Shown in pieces: positions 5,245 through 12,243 of a DNA stretch of 17,161 bases. Within the stretch, counting starts at the first letter, position 1; every line of letters begins with the position of its first letter. A model generated the notes under the pieces. That model was not told the origin of the DNA and ran no database searches. It saw only the letters and a list, made by a program, of their open reading frames with translations. Made by a program: the position numbers and the translations under genes. This stretch comes from Bacillota bacterium. Lineage in GTDB: Bacteria > Eremiobacterota > SpSt-956 > JAKJGF01. The stretch covers positions 1 to 17,161 of the forward strand of contig JAKPQU010000579.1 in assembly GCA_029555925.1 (NCBI GenBank), read 5' to 3'.

Positions 5245-7578
5245 TTAAGCAGACTTTTCTTCTATAATTACATTACTTTTATTGCTCATCCATACAGAAA
5301 TAGCCAGTGCTATAAGTGCAACAGCTATTACGCCAATCCTTAAACCCGTTGAAGGAGCTATTACAACAGGAGCTATCAAAATAGCTACCAGGTTCATAAC
5401 CTTTATAAGAGGATTTAATCCGGGGCCTGCAGTATCCTTAAGAGGATCTCCCACTGTATCACCTACCACACCTGCCTTATGAGGTTCACTGCCTTTACCT
5501 CCAAGAAAACCTTCTTCTATTTTCTTCTTTGCATTATCCCATATACCACCGGTATTGGACATAAAAACAGCCATAAGCTGACCTGTAAGTATGGAACCTG
5601 CAAGAAATGCTCCAAGAGCAGTAACACCAAAAGCAAAACCTACAAGGATAGGTGTAAATATACCCAGTATGGCAGGGCCTATAAGTTCTTTCTGTGCTGC
5701 TGTAGTACAGATATCAACACATTTTGAATATTCAGGTTTGTTCTTTCCTTCCATTATACCGTCGATTTCTCTAAACTGACGTCTTACTTCTTCCACTACC
5801 ATAGAAGCAGCTCTTCCGACAGCATTTATGGCCATTCCAGAGAAAAGGAAAGGAACTGCTCCGCCTATAAGAAGCCCTATAAATACCCCCGGTTGATTAA
5901 CCTGTATTCCTATAAACTCTAATTTTTCCTTTGTTATTGAACCAATATTCATTGGCATTAGCCCGGCCTCTTCCACAAAAGAACTGAAGAGTGATGTGGC
6001 AGCAATTACGGCTGTGGCAATAGCAAGACCTTTCACGAGTGCTTTTGTAGTATTTCCTATGGCATCCAGTTTTGCTACAATTTCATGGGCTCTTTTATTC
6101 TCGCCGCCGCCTTCCTTCAGAGCACCGGACATTTCAAATATACCGTTTGCATTATCTGTAATGGGGCCGTATGTATCCATGGCAAGAATATAACCAGTCG
6201 TAGTAAGAAGTCCAAGCCCTACAAGTGCAACTCCATACATTTGAAGTGCAGGATAGCCGTTAAATATCAGTAGAGAAGCTTCCACACATCCGGCTATAAC
6301 AATGATAGCCCACACACTGCTCTGCATACCATGGGCAAGGCCTGTAAGCAGCAAAGTAGCAGAACCGGTTTTGGCCGAAGCTGACGTTTCAGAGACAGGG
6401 CCTTTATCAATATGGGTATACATATTGGTAAGATACAGTATAATTACTGCCAGAAAAACACCTGCTGCAGTGGCAGCAAAAAAACGCCACCATTCAGGAG
6501 CACCGGTTGTGGTGAAATTTAAGAATACATAATTCACAACACCGCATCCGACAAGAGCTGCCCCTGCCGACACAAGAAAACCTGTTGTAATAGGAACCAT
6601 AGGATCTTTCATATCCTCAGTGCCTTTAACAAACCATGTGCCAAGAATTGAGGCAAATACTCCTACAGCTCTTACAAGGAGAGGATAGAGTATAAGAGCA
6701 AGGGTCATAGAAGAAGCCAGTTCTGTTCCGAATTTATCGACAAAACCGAGATAGGCGCCTGCTCCGAGTATAATTGCTGCTACAAGTGTTACTTCATAGC
6801 TTTCAAATACATCGGCAGCCATACCGGCACAGTCTCCCACATTGTCTCCAACATTATCCGCTATTACTGCAGCATTACGGGGATCATCTTCAGGAATAGA
6901 TTTTTCAACCTTACCGACAAGATCTGCTCCTACATCTGCTGCCTTTGTAAATATTCCTCCGCCTACCCTCATAAAGAGAGCAGCCAAACAACCGCCAAAT
7001 CCAAATCCTACAAGAACTTTCATGGCATTTTCTTTAAAGATGAGAAATATAATAGTAGCTCCAAGAAGGCCAAGACCTATCGTAAACATACCCGATACCG
7101 TTCCTGCATTAAAAGCAACTTCAAGAGCTCCTTTAAAACTTTTCAGAGCTGCCACGGCAACCCTCAAATTTCCCTGAACGGCAAGCCACATACCCATACG
7201 TCCTGCCCCGTAAGAAGCAAGAACTCCCAGGAAAAAAGCTATTGAAATACCTATTGTCAGAGCAAGCCTGTTAGGCAATTCTGCATAAACATTCCAGTAC
7301 ATAAAACCGAGAATAAGAGTCATAATAACAACAAATACAAACATCGTCTTTGCCTGACGATTAAGATAGGCATTGGCTCCTTCCTGAATTGCCTTCGCCA
7401 CATTCTGCATTGCATCTGAGCCTTTATCTGCTTTTCTAACACTGAATACAATCCATCCTCCATAGGCAAGCGCTATAAATGCTGACAAAAGCACAGCTAT
7501 AAGAATGCCATATTGATTTGAATTCAGGGGTGGAAGGACTATATCGCTTTCTGCTGCAATAAAAAATATACTACCCAT
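5245..7578 (-). CDS. hppA: Membrane-bound ion-pumping pyrophosphatase, K+-independent type
   Basis: Integral membrane enzyme of 777 residues that hydrolyses PPi to pump protons (or sodium) out of the cytoplasm. The catalytic loops are intact: DVGADLVGKVE (215-225), EDDPRNAAVIADNVGDNVGD (230-249), DTYGPITDNANGIFEM (468-483), GGIWDNA and the C-terminal HKAGVVGDTVGDPLKDTAGP. The potassium-dependence signature reads GNTTKALVKG. Lysine K512 replaces the alanine of K+-dependent enzymes, so a K+-independent, proton-pumping class is expected. The next signature residue is V515, where K+-independent enzymes usually have threonine. About 16 membrane segments are expected. The Shine-Dalgarno site (GGGAG) is 13 bases from the ATG, longer than usual. 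It would recycle PPi from biosynthesis into a membrane gradient. Confidence 0.96.
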   Translation of the reverse strand: MGSIFFIAAESDIVLPPLNSNQYGILIAVLLSAFIALAYGGWIVFSVRKADKGSDAMQNVAKAIQEGANAYLNRQAKTMFVFVVIMTLILGFMYWNVYAELPNRLALTIGISIAFFLGVLASYGAGRMGMWLAVQGNLRVAVAALKSFKGALEVAFNAGTVSGMFTIGLGLLGATIIFLIFKENAMKVLVGFGFGGCLAALFMRVGGGIFTKAADVGADLVGKVEKSIPEDDPRNAAVIADNVGDNVGDCAGMAADVFESYEVTLVAAIILGAGAYLGFVDKFGTELASSMTLALILYPLLVRAVGVFASILGTWFVKGTEDMKDPMVPITTGFLVSAGAALVGCGVVNYVFLNFTTTGAPEWWRFFAATAAGVFLAVIILYLTNMYTHIDKGPVSETSASAKTGSATLLLTGLAHGMQSSVWAIIVIAGCVEASLLIFNGYPALQMYGVALVGLGLLTTTGYILAMDTYGPITDNANGIFEMSGALKEGGGENKRAHEIVAKLDAIGNTTKALVKGLAIATAVIAATSLFSSFVEEAGLMPMNIGSITKEKLEFIGIQVNQPGVFIGLLIGGAVPFLFSGMAINAVGRAASMVVEEVRRQFREIDGIMEGKNKPEYSKCVDICTTAAQKELIGPAILGIFTPILVGFAFGVTALGAFLAGSILTGQLMAVFMSNTGGIWDNAKKKIEEGFLGGKGSEPHKAGVVGDTVGDPLKDTAGPGLNPLIKVMNLVAILIAPVVIAPSTGLRIGVIAVALIALAISVWMSNKSNVIIEEKSA

Positions 7579-7710
7579 TATAAATTATTATCTCCCTTCA
7601 TTAACATGTGGAGAGCATCTTCACAGGAGTACTTTTTTATAGAGTCTTATTTGCATGAAAAAAATTTACATACAAACCTTCTTAACTCCTAAAATCTCAC
7701 CCCCTGCTCT

Positions 7711-7738
7711 TTTATACTTACCACTAAAAAACAGTTAA
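7711..7738 (-). promoter_or_regulatory. Candidate promoter of hppA with long leader
   Basis: Minus strand: TTAACT (7733-7738), 16-base spacer, TATAAA (7711-7716), leaving a leader of about 125 bases. A perfect 8-base inverted repeat, TTCTTAAC (7679-7686) and GTTAAGAA (7734-7741), flanks it; one arm overlaps the -35. That could be a pair of operator half-sites. A second TATAAA lies nearer the gene. Confidence 0.4.
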
Positions 7739-7770
7739 GAAATTCAACAGGTAAAAAAATAAATTTGATT

Positions 7771-8220
7771 CTATCTATTATAACGGCCTTTACTTCTCTT
7801 AGCCTCAGTATTCTTCTTAAGATCAAGCTGCCTTTCTTCGCTATCCTTCAAAAACTGGGCAAGTTTTTCTTCAAAATTCACACCCGGTTTTCTTGAAACA
7901 CTCTGACTGACATTTGATCTTGTCTCACCATCACCTGAAGGTCTGAACTTTTTTTTCTGAACAGGTTTTTCCTGTCCCGGTTCAGGTAATTTGGCCTGTT
8001 TGATAGATAAATCAAATTTCCCCTTTTTATTCTTCCCTATTACCTTTACTTTTACCTTATCATCTTTTTTAAGAAAATCCTTGACTTCCTTTACATATTC
8101 CGAAGAAATTTCAGATATATGAACAAGGCCTGTCTGACCGTTGGGAAGTTCAATAAAAGCTCCAAATTTAGTTATACTTACAACTTTTCCTTCTACAATT
8201 ACTCCTATTTCCAGGGACAC
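7771..8220 (-). CDS. S1-domain RNA-binding protein (YabR-like)
   Basis: A 149-residue cytoplasmic protein with one S1 OB-fold domain (about 5-75). Landmarks are GVIVEGKVVSITKFGAFIEL, TGLVHISEIS and KFDLSIKQAK, as in the general-stress/translation proteins YabR and YugI. The rest is a basic, disordered tail rich in lysine, glutamine and serine. Adjacency to divIC matches the divIC-yabR order of Firmicutes. The start is taken as GTG 8218-8220 because MSLEIG fits the family N-terminus; AGAAAGG abuts it, so the translation signal is poor or the true start differs slightly. It has its own consensus promoter. The precise RNA target is unknown. Confidence 0.87.
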   Translation of the reverse strand: MSLEIGVIVEGKVVSITKFGAFIELPNGQTGLVHISEISSEYVKEVKDFLKKDDKVKVKVIGKNKKGKFDLSIKQAKLPEPGQEKPVQKKKFRPSGDGETRSNVSQSVSRKPGVNFEEKLAQFLKDSEERQLDLKKNTEAKRSKGRYNR

Positions 8221-8260
8221 CTTTCTAGCACAATCCTTTCTTCTGTATAAAACACTTTTA

Positions 8261-8280
8261 ATAGAAAATTATTTTTCTAT
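8261..8280 (-). other. Hairpin in the S1-gene leader
   Basis: ATAGAAAA and TTTTCTAT form a perfect eight-base stem with a four-base loop inside the roughly 70-base leader of the S1 gene. Its A/T composition makes it weak. A role in translation control is only a possibility. Confidence 0.4.
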
Positions 8281-8297
8281 ATGTTAAGTGAATATCC

Positions 8298-8326
8298 ATT
8301 ATACTTTAGCCCTACATTCATGTCAA
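8298..8326 (-). promoter_or_regulatory. Perfect-consensus sigma-70 promoter for the S1 gene
   Basis: Minus strand: TTGACA (8321-8326), 17-base spacer, TATAAT (8298-8303). Both hexamers match the consensus completely. It starts three bases after the divIC stop, and predicts a 70-base leader. Confidence 0.9.
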
Positions 8327-8328
8327 GA

Positions 8329-8763
8329 TTACTCTTTTATACTTATAGAGTTAAAGAGCTTATCGAAAAAATCTTTTACACTTTTCTTTGAAAGTTCTAT
8401 AGTACTTGGTGTTCTTCTTATAGACTGTGTCCCCTCCCTTCCTTCTATATTATCTGCTATATTATTTTTTTGCCCGCTGTTTATTTCAACAAGAGCTATT
8501 TCGTTATTTTTCACCATTCCAAGCTCTTCTCTTGCTATCTTTTCTATATATTCTCCATCTTCTAGCTGCCCTATCTGTTTTCTTAAGGCCCCGTTCTCTT
8601 CCCGTAATTTATCTATATTATTTTCCATCTGACATATTTTCTTATCCATTTTGTCAGCTTCTATGGAGGTTCTGTTAAGAACCATGATCAGGTTGACAGT
8701 TAATATACTAAAAAGACTTAATAATAATACTGTATAATAAAATCTTTTTTTACTTTTTTTCAT
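8329..8763 (-). CDS. Septum formation initiator family protein (FtsB/DivIC)
   Basis: Divisome scaffold protein of 144 residues. It has a basic N-terminus, one membrane segment (about 9-29), and a coiled coil (about 33-70) that should lie outside the membrane and pair with FtsL/FtsQ-type partners. The family motif YIEKIAREELGMV (72-84) follows. A polar tail of about 50 residues lies beyond this core; FtsB proteins usually end sooner. GAGGAG is six bases upstream of the ATG. It begins 14 bases after the phosphofructokinase stop, so it is probably co-transcribed with it. Because the family is short and diverse I do not choose between the ftsB and divIC names. Confidence 0.87.
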   Translation of the reverse strand: MKKSKKRFYYTVLLLSLFSILTVNLIMVLNRTSIEADKMDKKICQMENNIDKLREENGALRKQIGQLEDGEYIEKIAREELGMVKNNEIALVEINSGQKNNIADNIEGREGTQSIRRTPSTIELSKKSVKDFFDKLFNSISIKE

Positions 8764-8777
8764 CGCCTGCTCCTCTG

Positions 8778-9821
8778 TTAAATATCACAAAATAGCCTGG
8801 CTTCCTCATAGAGTTCCAGATCTACTACTTTGGGAGAATTTATAAGAGCATCTTCCATATCTACACGACAGATTTTATTGCCCTGATAGGCAAGCATTAC
8901 ATCGGACATTCTATCCTTTACCGTTTCTACTGCAGCTATACCAAGATGAGTGGCCTGTATCCTGTCATAAGACGTAGGTATACCTCCTCTCTGGAGATAA
9001 CCAAGTACCGTGACCCTTGTTTCAAAATTAGTAGAATCCTCAATATAGGTGCCAAGAGCTTTTCCAACATTACGAAGATCATATCTGGGACGCCCGAATT
9101 CGTCTTTAATATCCAGAATTTCTTTCTTCATATTCGGCAAAACTACGCCTTCTGCTACAACTATAACACTGAAATGCTTCCCTGACGTACGCCTTTTATA
9201 AAGCTGTTTGCATACTGCTTCTATATCAAATTCAACCTCAGGGATCAATATCCAGTCTGCACCGCCTGATAGTCCGCCAAGGAGAGCAATCCATCCTGTT
9301 TCTTTTCCCATTGTTTCTATAATCATAACCCTGTGATGAGAAAAAGCAGTTGTACTTAATTTGTCAATACAATCACATACAATCGCTCTGGCAGAGTCAA
9401 AACCGATACAGTAATCAGTATAGGCTATATCATTATTAATAGTCTTCGGTATGCCTATTATATTAACTCCTACCCTGGCAATTTTAGTTGCCACTGTAAG
9501 AGAGTCTCTACCTCCTATTACAATTATAGCATTAATTTTATTTTTTTCTATATTGGCAAGAACTTTTTTTTCACCATCAGGCTGTTTGAGAGGATTCTGT
9601 CTTGAAGTTCCGAGTATGGTTCCTCCCAGAGGCAATATCTCTGATACGGAATTTATATCAAGATCTTCAATCTGTTCATTCAGAAGTCCCATCCAGCCTC
9701 GTTTTATTCCAAGTACTTCGAAGCCATACTCAATAGCTTTTACCACTATTGCTCTTATAGCTGCATTCATACCGGGTGAATCCCCGCCAGCAGTCATTAC
9801 GGCAATTCTCCTGTGGTACAT
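8778..9821 (-). CDS. pfkA: 6-phosphofructokinase family protein with altered catalytic residues
   Basis: Homologue of the enzyme that phosphorylates fructose 6-phosphate in glycolysis; 347 residues. Family landmarks are TAGGDSPGMNAAIR (10-23), GGTILGTSRQNPL (66-78), IETMGKETGWIAL and VTVLGYLQRGGIPTSYDR. PPi-type features are D106 (glycine in ATP enzymes) and K126 in PKT. Two key positions are unusual. The residue usually aspartate or glutamate in GGDGS/GGEDT is R105 (GGRDS). The catalytic base of the TIDND motif, aspartate 127 in E. coli, is N129 (TINND). Codons AGA and AAT are clear in the sequence, so I see no frameshift. Catalysis may be weak or different, or the protein may be regulatory. 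It follows accA after a 142-base repeat-filled gap and precedes ftsB/divIC, an accD-accA-pfkA order like Firmicutes. Confidence 0.9.
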   Translation of the reverse strand: MYHRRIAVMTAGGDSPGMNAAIRAIVVKAIEYGFEVLGIKRGWMGLLNEQIEDLDINSVSEILPLGGTILGTSRQNPLKQPDGEKKVLANIEKNKINAIIVIGGRDSLTVATKIARVGVNIIGIPKTINNDIAYTDYCIGFDSARAIVCDCIDKLSTTAFSHHRVMIIETMGKETGWIALLGGLSGGADWILIPEVEFDIEAVCKQLYKRRTSGKHFSVIVVAEGVVLPNMKKEILDIKDEFGRPRYDLRNVGKALGTYIEDSTNFETRVTVLGYLQRGGIPTSYDRIQATHLGIAAVETVKDRMSDVMLAYQGNKICRVDMEDALINSPKVVDLELYEEARLFCDI

Positions 9822-9839
9822 TTCCTCTCCTTAAGTATC

Positions 9840-9974
9840 GTGACGCGTGACGCGTGGATTATGCCTGAGAACAGGCATTTGCAATAACTGCAGAATATAA
9901 TTAATATTCGTACCTATAAAAATCATGAAGATTTTTATCTTACCTCCCGTCACGCGTTACGCGTCACGCGTCAC
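9840..9974. repeat. Heptamer array 3: two forward and four inverted units around a 93-base spacer
   Basis: Forward GTGACGC x2 (9840-9853). Inverted CCGTCAC, GCGTTAC, GCGTCAC, GCGTCAC (9947-9974). The right block shares a 25-base identical stretch (9943-9967) with array 9 (16081-16105). The spacer holds two hairpins: ATGCCTG/CAGGCAT (9861-9878) and ATAAAAATC/GATTTTTAT (9916-9938). Neither has a clear terminator T-run on the minus strand. The inverted block runs into the end of accA. Confidence 0.85.
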
Positions 9975-10929
9975 GTCCTTCTTTAAACACCCCTATTTTT
10001 CTGTATTTTTCATATCTCAGTTCAACAATTTTCTTCACAGGCAGTTTCTTTACTTCTGCCAGATTTCTTTTTACAGAGATTTTTATATTTTCTGCAGTAA
10101 CATCAACATCGGTATGGGCACCTTCAAGAGGTTCCGGTATAATTTCATCAATAATATTAAATTTTATGAGATCCTGGGCGGTAAGTTTCAATGCTTTTGC
10201 TGCTTCATCTGCCTTTCCGGCATCTCTCCAGAGAATAGAAGCACATCCTTCAGGTGAAATTACAGAGTAAATAGAATGTTCAAGCATTAAAATTCTGTCT
10301 CCCACACTTATACCGAGAGCACCTCCACTTCCGCCTTCTCCTATGACTACAACTATAACAGGAACCTTCAGTCGTGACATAAGAAGGAGATTTTCCGCTA
10401 TTGCCACAAACTGACCTCTTTCTTCTGCTCCTATACCCGGGTAGGCTCCCGGTGTATCAATAAAAGAGATAACAGGAAGAGAAAATTTCTCTGCCATTCT
10501 CATAAGTCTTGCTGCTTTTTTAAATCCTTCCGGATAGGGCATGCCGAAATTCCTGGCAAGATTTTTCTTAGTATCTCTTCCCTTCTGATGTCCCATTACC
10601 ATAACCCTCTGCCCGTCAAGGAAGGCAAGGCCTCCTATTATAGCAGGATCATCGCGGAAAATTCTGTCTCCATGAAGTTCTGTAAAATCCTGAAAAACTC
10701 TTTCCACAATATCAAGGGTAAAAGGCCTTTGAGGATGTCTTGCCACTTTAACTTTATCCCATGGATTAAGGTTCTGGAAAAAGTCTTTCTTAAAATTCCT
10801 GGCTTTTTCTTCCAGGGCGTTTATTTCTGCAGAGAGATCTATATCTGCATGAGCAGATAGTTTTTTTAGTTCTAAAATCTTTGCTTCCAGTTCCTGAAGC
10901 GGTTTTTCTATTGGAAGTTCACCTTTCAT
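9964..10929 (-). CDS. accA: Acetyl-CoA carboxylase carboxyltransferase, alpha subunit
   Basis: With AccD it transfers the carboxyl group from biotin to acetyl-CoA, making malonyl-CoA for fatty acid synthesis. The 321-residue protein has a helical N-terminus (about 5-55), then a crotonase-fold carboxyltransferase domain. Landmarks are PWDKVKVARHPQRP (56-69), GHQKGRDTK (113-121), IDTPGAYPGIGAEERGQ (157-173) and GEGGSGGALGI (197-207). AAAGGAG lies eight bases upstream of the ATG, and the gene starts 11 bases after accD. The last residues, Arg-Asp-Ala followed by TGA, are encoded by heptamer units of array 3. Biotin carboxylase (accC) and the carrier (accB) are not in the window. Confidence 0.96.
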   Translation of the reverse strand: MKGELPIEKPLQELEAKILELKKLSAHADIDLSAEINALEEKARNFKKDFFQNLNPWDKVKVARHPQRPFTLDIVERVFQDFTELHGDRIFRDDPAIIGGLAFLDGQRVMVMGHQKGRDTKKNLARNFGMPYPEGFKKAARLMRMAEKFSLPVISFIDTPGAYPGIGAEERGQFVAIAENLLLMSRLKVPVIVVVIGEGGSGGALGISVGDRILMLEHSIYSVISPEGCASILWRDAGKADEAAKALKLTAQDLIKFNIIDEIIPEPLEGAHTDVDVTAENIKISVKRNLAEVKKLPVKKIVELRYEKYRKIGVFKEGRDA

Positions 10930-10940
10930 GTTAATCTCCT

Positions 10941-11750
10941 TTACTCAACAGGGCTTAAGAAATCAAGTAATTTTTTGACAGTATCCCTGAGTTCTTTACG
11001 ATGGACAACCATATCTACCATACCATGTTCCAGGTAAAATTCAGCTCTCTGGAAGCCCGGCGGCAGTTTCTGCCTGATTGTCTGTTCTATAACCCTGGGG
11101 CCTGCAAATCCTATAAGTGCTTTCGGCTCCGCAATGATAATATCTCCAAGGGAAGCAAAGCTTGCTGCCACACCGGCAGTAGTAGGATTTGCCAGTATGG
11201 ATATATAAGGTATATTTGTTCCGCTCAATTTTCCAACAGCAGCACTGGTTTTTGCCATCTGCATCAATGAAAACATACCTTCCTGCATTCTTGCACCGCC
11301 GGAACTTGACAGAAGTATAACAGGTATTTTTTCTTTCAGGGAAGTTTCTATTGCTCTTGCTACTTTTTCACCTACAACCGAGCCCATGCTGGCACCTCGA
11401 AACCTGAAATCCATTACGCCAAACACTATTCTGTGCTTTCCAATATTGCCTGTACCTATTACAATTGCCTCATTCAATCCGGTTTGTTTTCTGTCTTTCA
11501 GTAATTTAGCCCTGTAACCTTCGCCAAATTCAAGAGGATCAAGGGAAGATAAATGTTCATCCATCTCCTTAAAGGAATCCTTATCTAAAAAGGTATCTAT
11601 TCTTTCCATAGCGTTAAGTGGATAATGGAGATCACATTTAGGGCATACCTTCAGTTCAACCATAAAATCCTTCTGGTATATTACTTCCCCGCATTGCTCA
11701 CACTTTATCCATAAATCTTCAGGTTTCTGTTTCACATCGGTTTTTTCCAT
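10941..11750 (-). CDS. accD: Acetyl-CoA carboxylase carboxyltransferase, beta subunit
   Basis: Zinc-containing partner of AccA, 269 residues, cytoplasmic. The N-terminal C4 zinc ribbon is complete: C17-x2-C20 and C36-x2-C39. The carboxyltransferase core follows, with DFRFRGASMGSVVGEK (about 114-129), SSSGGARMQEG and NPTTAGVAASFASLGD, then PRVIEQTIRQKLPPGFQRAE near the C-terminus. The ribosome binding site is AAGGAAG close to the ATG, with a better-looking AGGAG further upstream. It is the first gene of the accD-accA(-pfkA-ftsB) cluster; a TATAAT lies about 106 bases upstream. Confidence 0.96.
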   Translation of the reverse strand: MEKTDVKQKPEDLWIKCEQCGEVIYQKDFMVELKVCPKCDLHYPLNAMERIDTFLDKDSFKEMDEHLSSLDPLEFGEGYRAKLLKDRKQTGLNEAIVIGTGNIGKHRIVFGVMDFRFRGASMGSVVGEKVARAIETSLKEKIPVILLSSSGGARMQEGMFSLMQMAKTSAAVGKLSGTNIPYISILANPTTAGVAASFASLGDIIIAEPKALIGFAGPRVIEQTIRQKLPPGFQRAEFYLEHGMVDMVVHRKELRDTVKKLLDFLSPVE

Positions 11751-11781
11751 AACTTCCTTTAATTCTCCTCTTTATATGGTA

Positions 11782-11796
11782 TGAGAAATTTTCTCA
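11782..11796. promoter_or_regulatory. Palindrome in the accD leader (TGAGAAATTTTCTCA)
   Basis: Seven-base arms around a single T. GAGAAATTTTC recurs at 11845-11855, next to the -10 box. It could be an operator for an acc regulator. It also resembles two back-to-back ATGAGAA boundary motifs of the heptamer elements, so it may be a repeat remnant instead. Confidence 0.4.
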
Positions 11797-11855
11797 GCCT
11801 TTATAATATTCCATACTATTTCCTTACTTTCCTCTTAAAAGTAAGAGAAATTTTC

Positions 11856-11861
11856 ATTATA
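11856..11861 (-). promoter_or_regulatory. Candidate -10 box of the accD operon abutting a heptamer array
   Basis: TATAAT on the minus strand, directly next to the GTGAAAA array (11862-11889). The -35 position therefore falls inside the array, which offers TTTTCA-like hexamers every seven bases. A hairpin (CTTACTTT/AAAGTAAG, 11823-11845) lies just downstream. Confidence 0.45.
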
Positions 11862-11914
11862 GTGAAAAGTGAAAAGTGAAAAGTGAAAAGGATAGCACAT
11901 TAGTCACTATTCAC
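11862..11914. repeat. Heptamer array 4: four GTGAAAA units plus two inverted units
   Basis: Four identical GTGAAAA units (11862-11889), an 11-base spacer, then TAGTCAC and TATTCAC (11901-11914). It is the most homogeneous array, suggesting recent expansion. It adjoins the accD -10 box. Confidence 0.85.
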
Positions 11915-11926
11915 TCCTTCTTAATT

Positions 11927-11949
11927 ATGAGAATCGTAACGCGTGACGC
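11927..11949 (+). repeat. Heptamer array 5: boundary motif and two units
   Basis: ATGAGAATC (11927-11935) followed by GTAACGC and GTGACGC. The left boundary is identical to that of array 2. The right flank (GAGGATTAT ... GGAACAGG) resembles the flank of array 3 at 9854 onward. Confidence 0.75.
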
Positions 11950-11965
11950 GAGGATTATCTATTGG

Positions 11966-12110
11966 AACAGGAGTTACGTATTAATTGTTTGTCATCACCG
12001 CGAAAGCTGGGTTCCATAAGCTTTTTCGTAAAATCACAGTAAATTCCCGCGTACGCGGGAATGCCATAGGTTTATCGATATTTTTATTTCAAAAATGCGT
12101 AACTCCTGTT
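11966..12110. mobile_element. MITE-like element with terminal inverted repeats and dRS3-type palindrome
   Basis: AACAGGAGTTACG (11966-11978) is an exact inverse of CGTAACTCCTGTT (12098-12110), extendable to 17 bp with one G-T pair. Inside are GTCATCACCGCGAAAGC (11991 on) and the perfect 20-base palindrome ATTCCCGCGTACGCGGGAAT (12043-12062). The latter fits the ATTCCC-N8-GGGAAT pattern of Neisseria dRS3 and of similar repeats in many Gram-negatives. No transposase is encoded and I see no clear target-site duplication. Confidence 0.65.
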
Positions 12111-12171
12111 GAAAATTACATTATATTCACTGATTATAGATTTTTAGAAATTATTTTTTTACTCTGACGGG

Positions 12172-12200
12172 CATGACCGGATGGCCATAACAAAGCATGA
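12172..12200 (+). repeat. CATGACCGG dispersed repeat, copy at the mtaB side
   Basis: CATGACCGGATGGCCATAAC followed by AAAGCATGA. It matches the copy at 16942-16970 in the first ten bases and in most of GGYCAYAACMAARYATGA. A third, inverted version lies near 85-109. Confidence 0.5.
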
Positions 12201-12213
12201 GAAAGTATAACTC

Positions 12214-12243
12214 TTTTCACTCTTCAACCTTCACGTTTCTCAT
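12214..12243 (-). repeat. Heptamer array 6 ending mtaB
   Basis: On the minus strand, boundary ATGAGAAAC (12235-12243) is followed by GTGAAGG, TTGAAGA, GTGAAAA (12214-12234). The boundary contains the mtaB TGA stop (12240-12242). Confidence 0.75.

Larger units (their letters stand above)
11751..12239. other. Repeat-rich intergenic region without a gene
   Basis: These 489 bases contain the accD leader, a -10 box, three heptamer arrays, a MITE-like element with a 20-base palindrome, and a CATGACCGG repeat, all listed separately. I see no convincing coding sequence. The only sizeable reading frame (11985-12167, plus) is a translation of the repeat. Confidence 0.8.

Noticed and set aside
6842..7177. 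A 111-codon plus-strand frame opposite hppA
   Set aside because: It mirrors highly conserved hppA codons, has proline/threonine-rich shadow composition and no ribosome binding site.
7913..7936. Two heptamer-like words (GTCTCAC, CATCAC) in the S1-protein tail
   Set aside because: Only two imperfect units with six-base spacing inside a coding region; chance is sufficient.
9451..9834. A 127-codon plus-strand frame opposite the phosphofructokinase gene
   Set aside because: Antisense shadow of conserved pfk motifs, without a start signal.
9916..9938. ATAAAAATC/GATTTTTAT hairpin as a terminator between accA and pfk
   Set aside because: The stem is almost pure A/T and no distinct T-run follows on the minus strand; not convincing as an intrinsic terminator.
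11985..12167. A 60-codon plus-strand reading frame starting MFVITAKAGFHKLF
   Set aside because: It is the translation of the MITE/dRS3-type repeat; peptides like PAKAGIQ...SRVRGND are a well-known artefact of such palindromic repeats.
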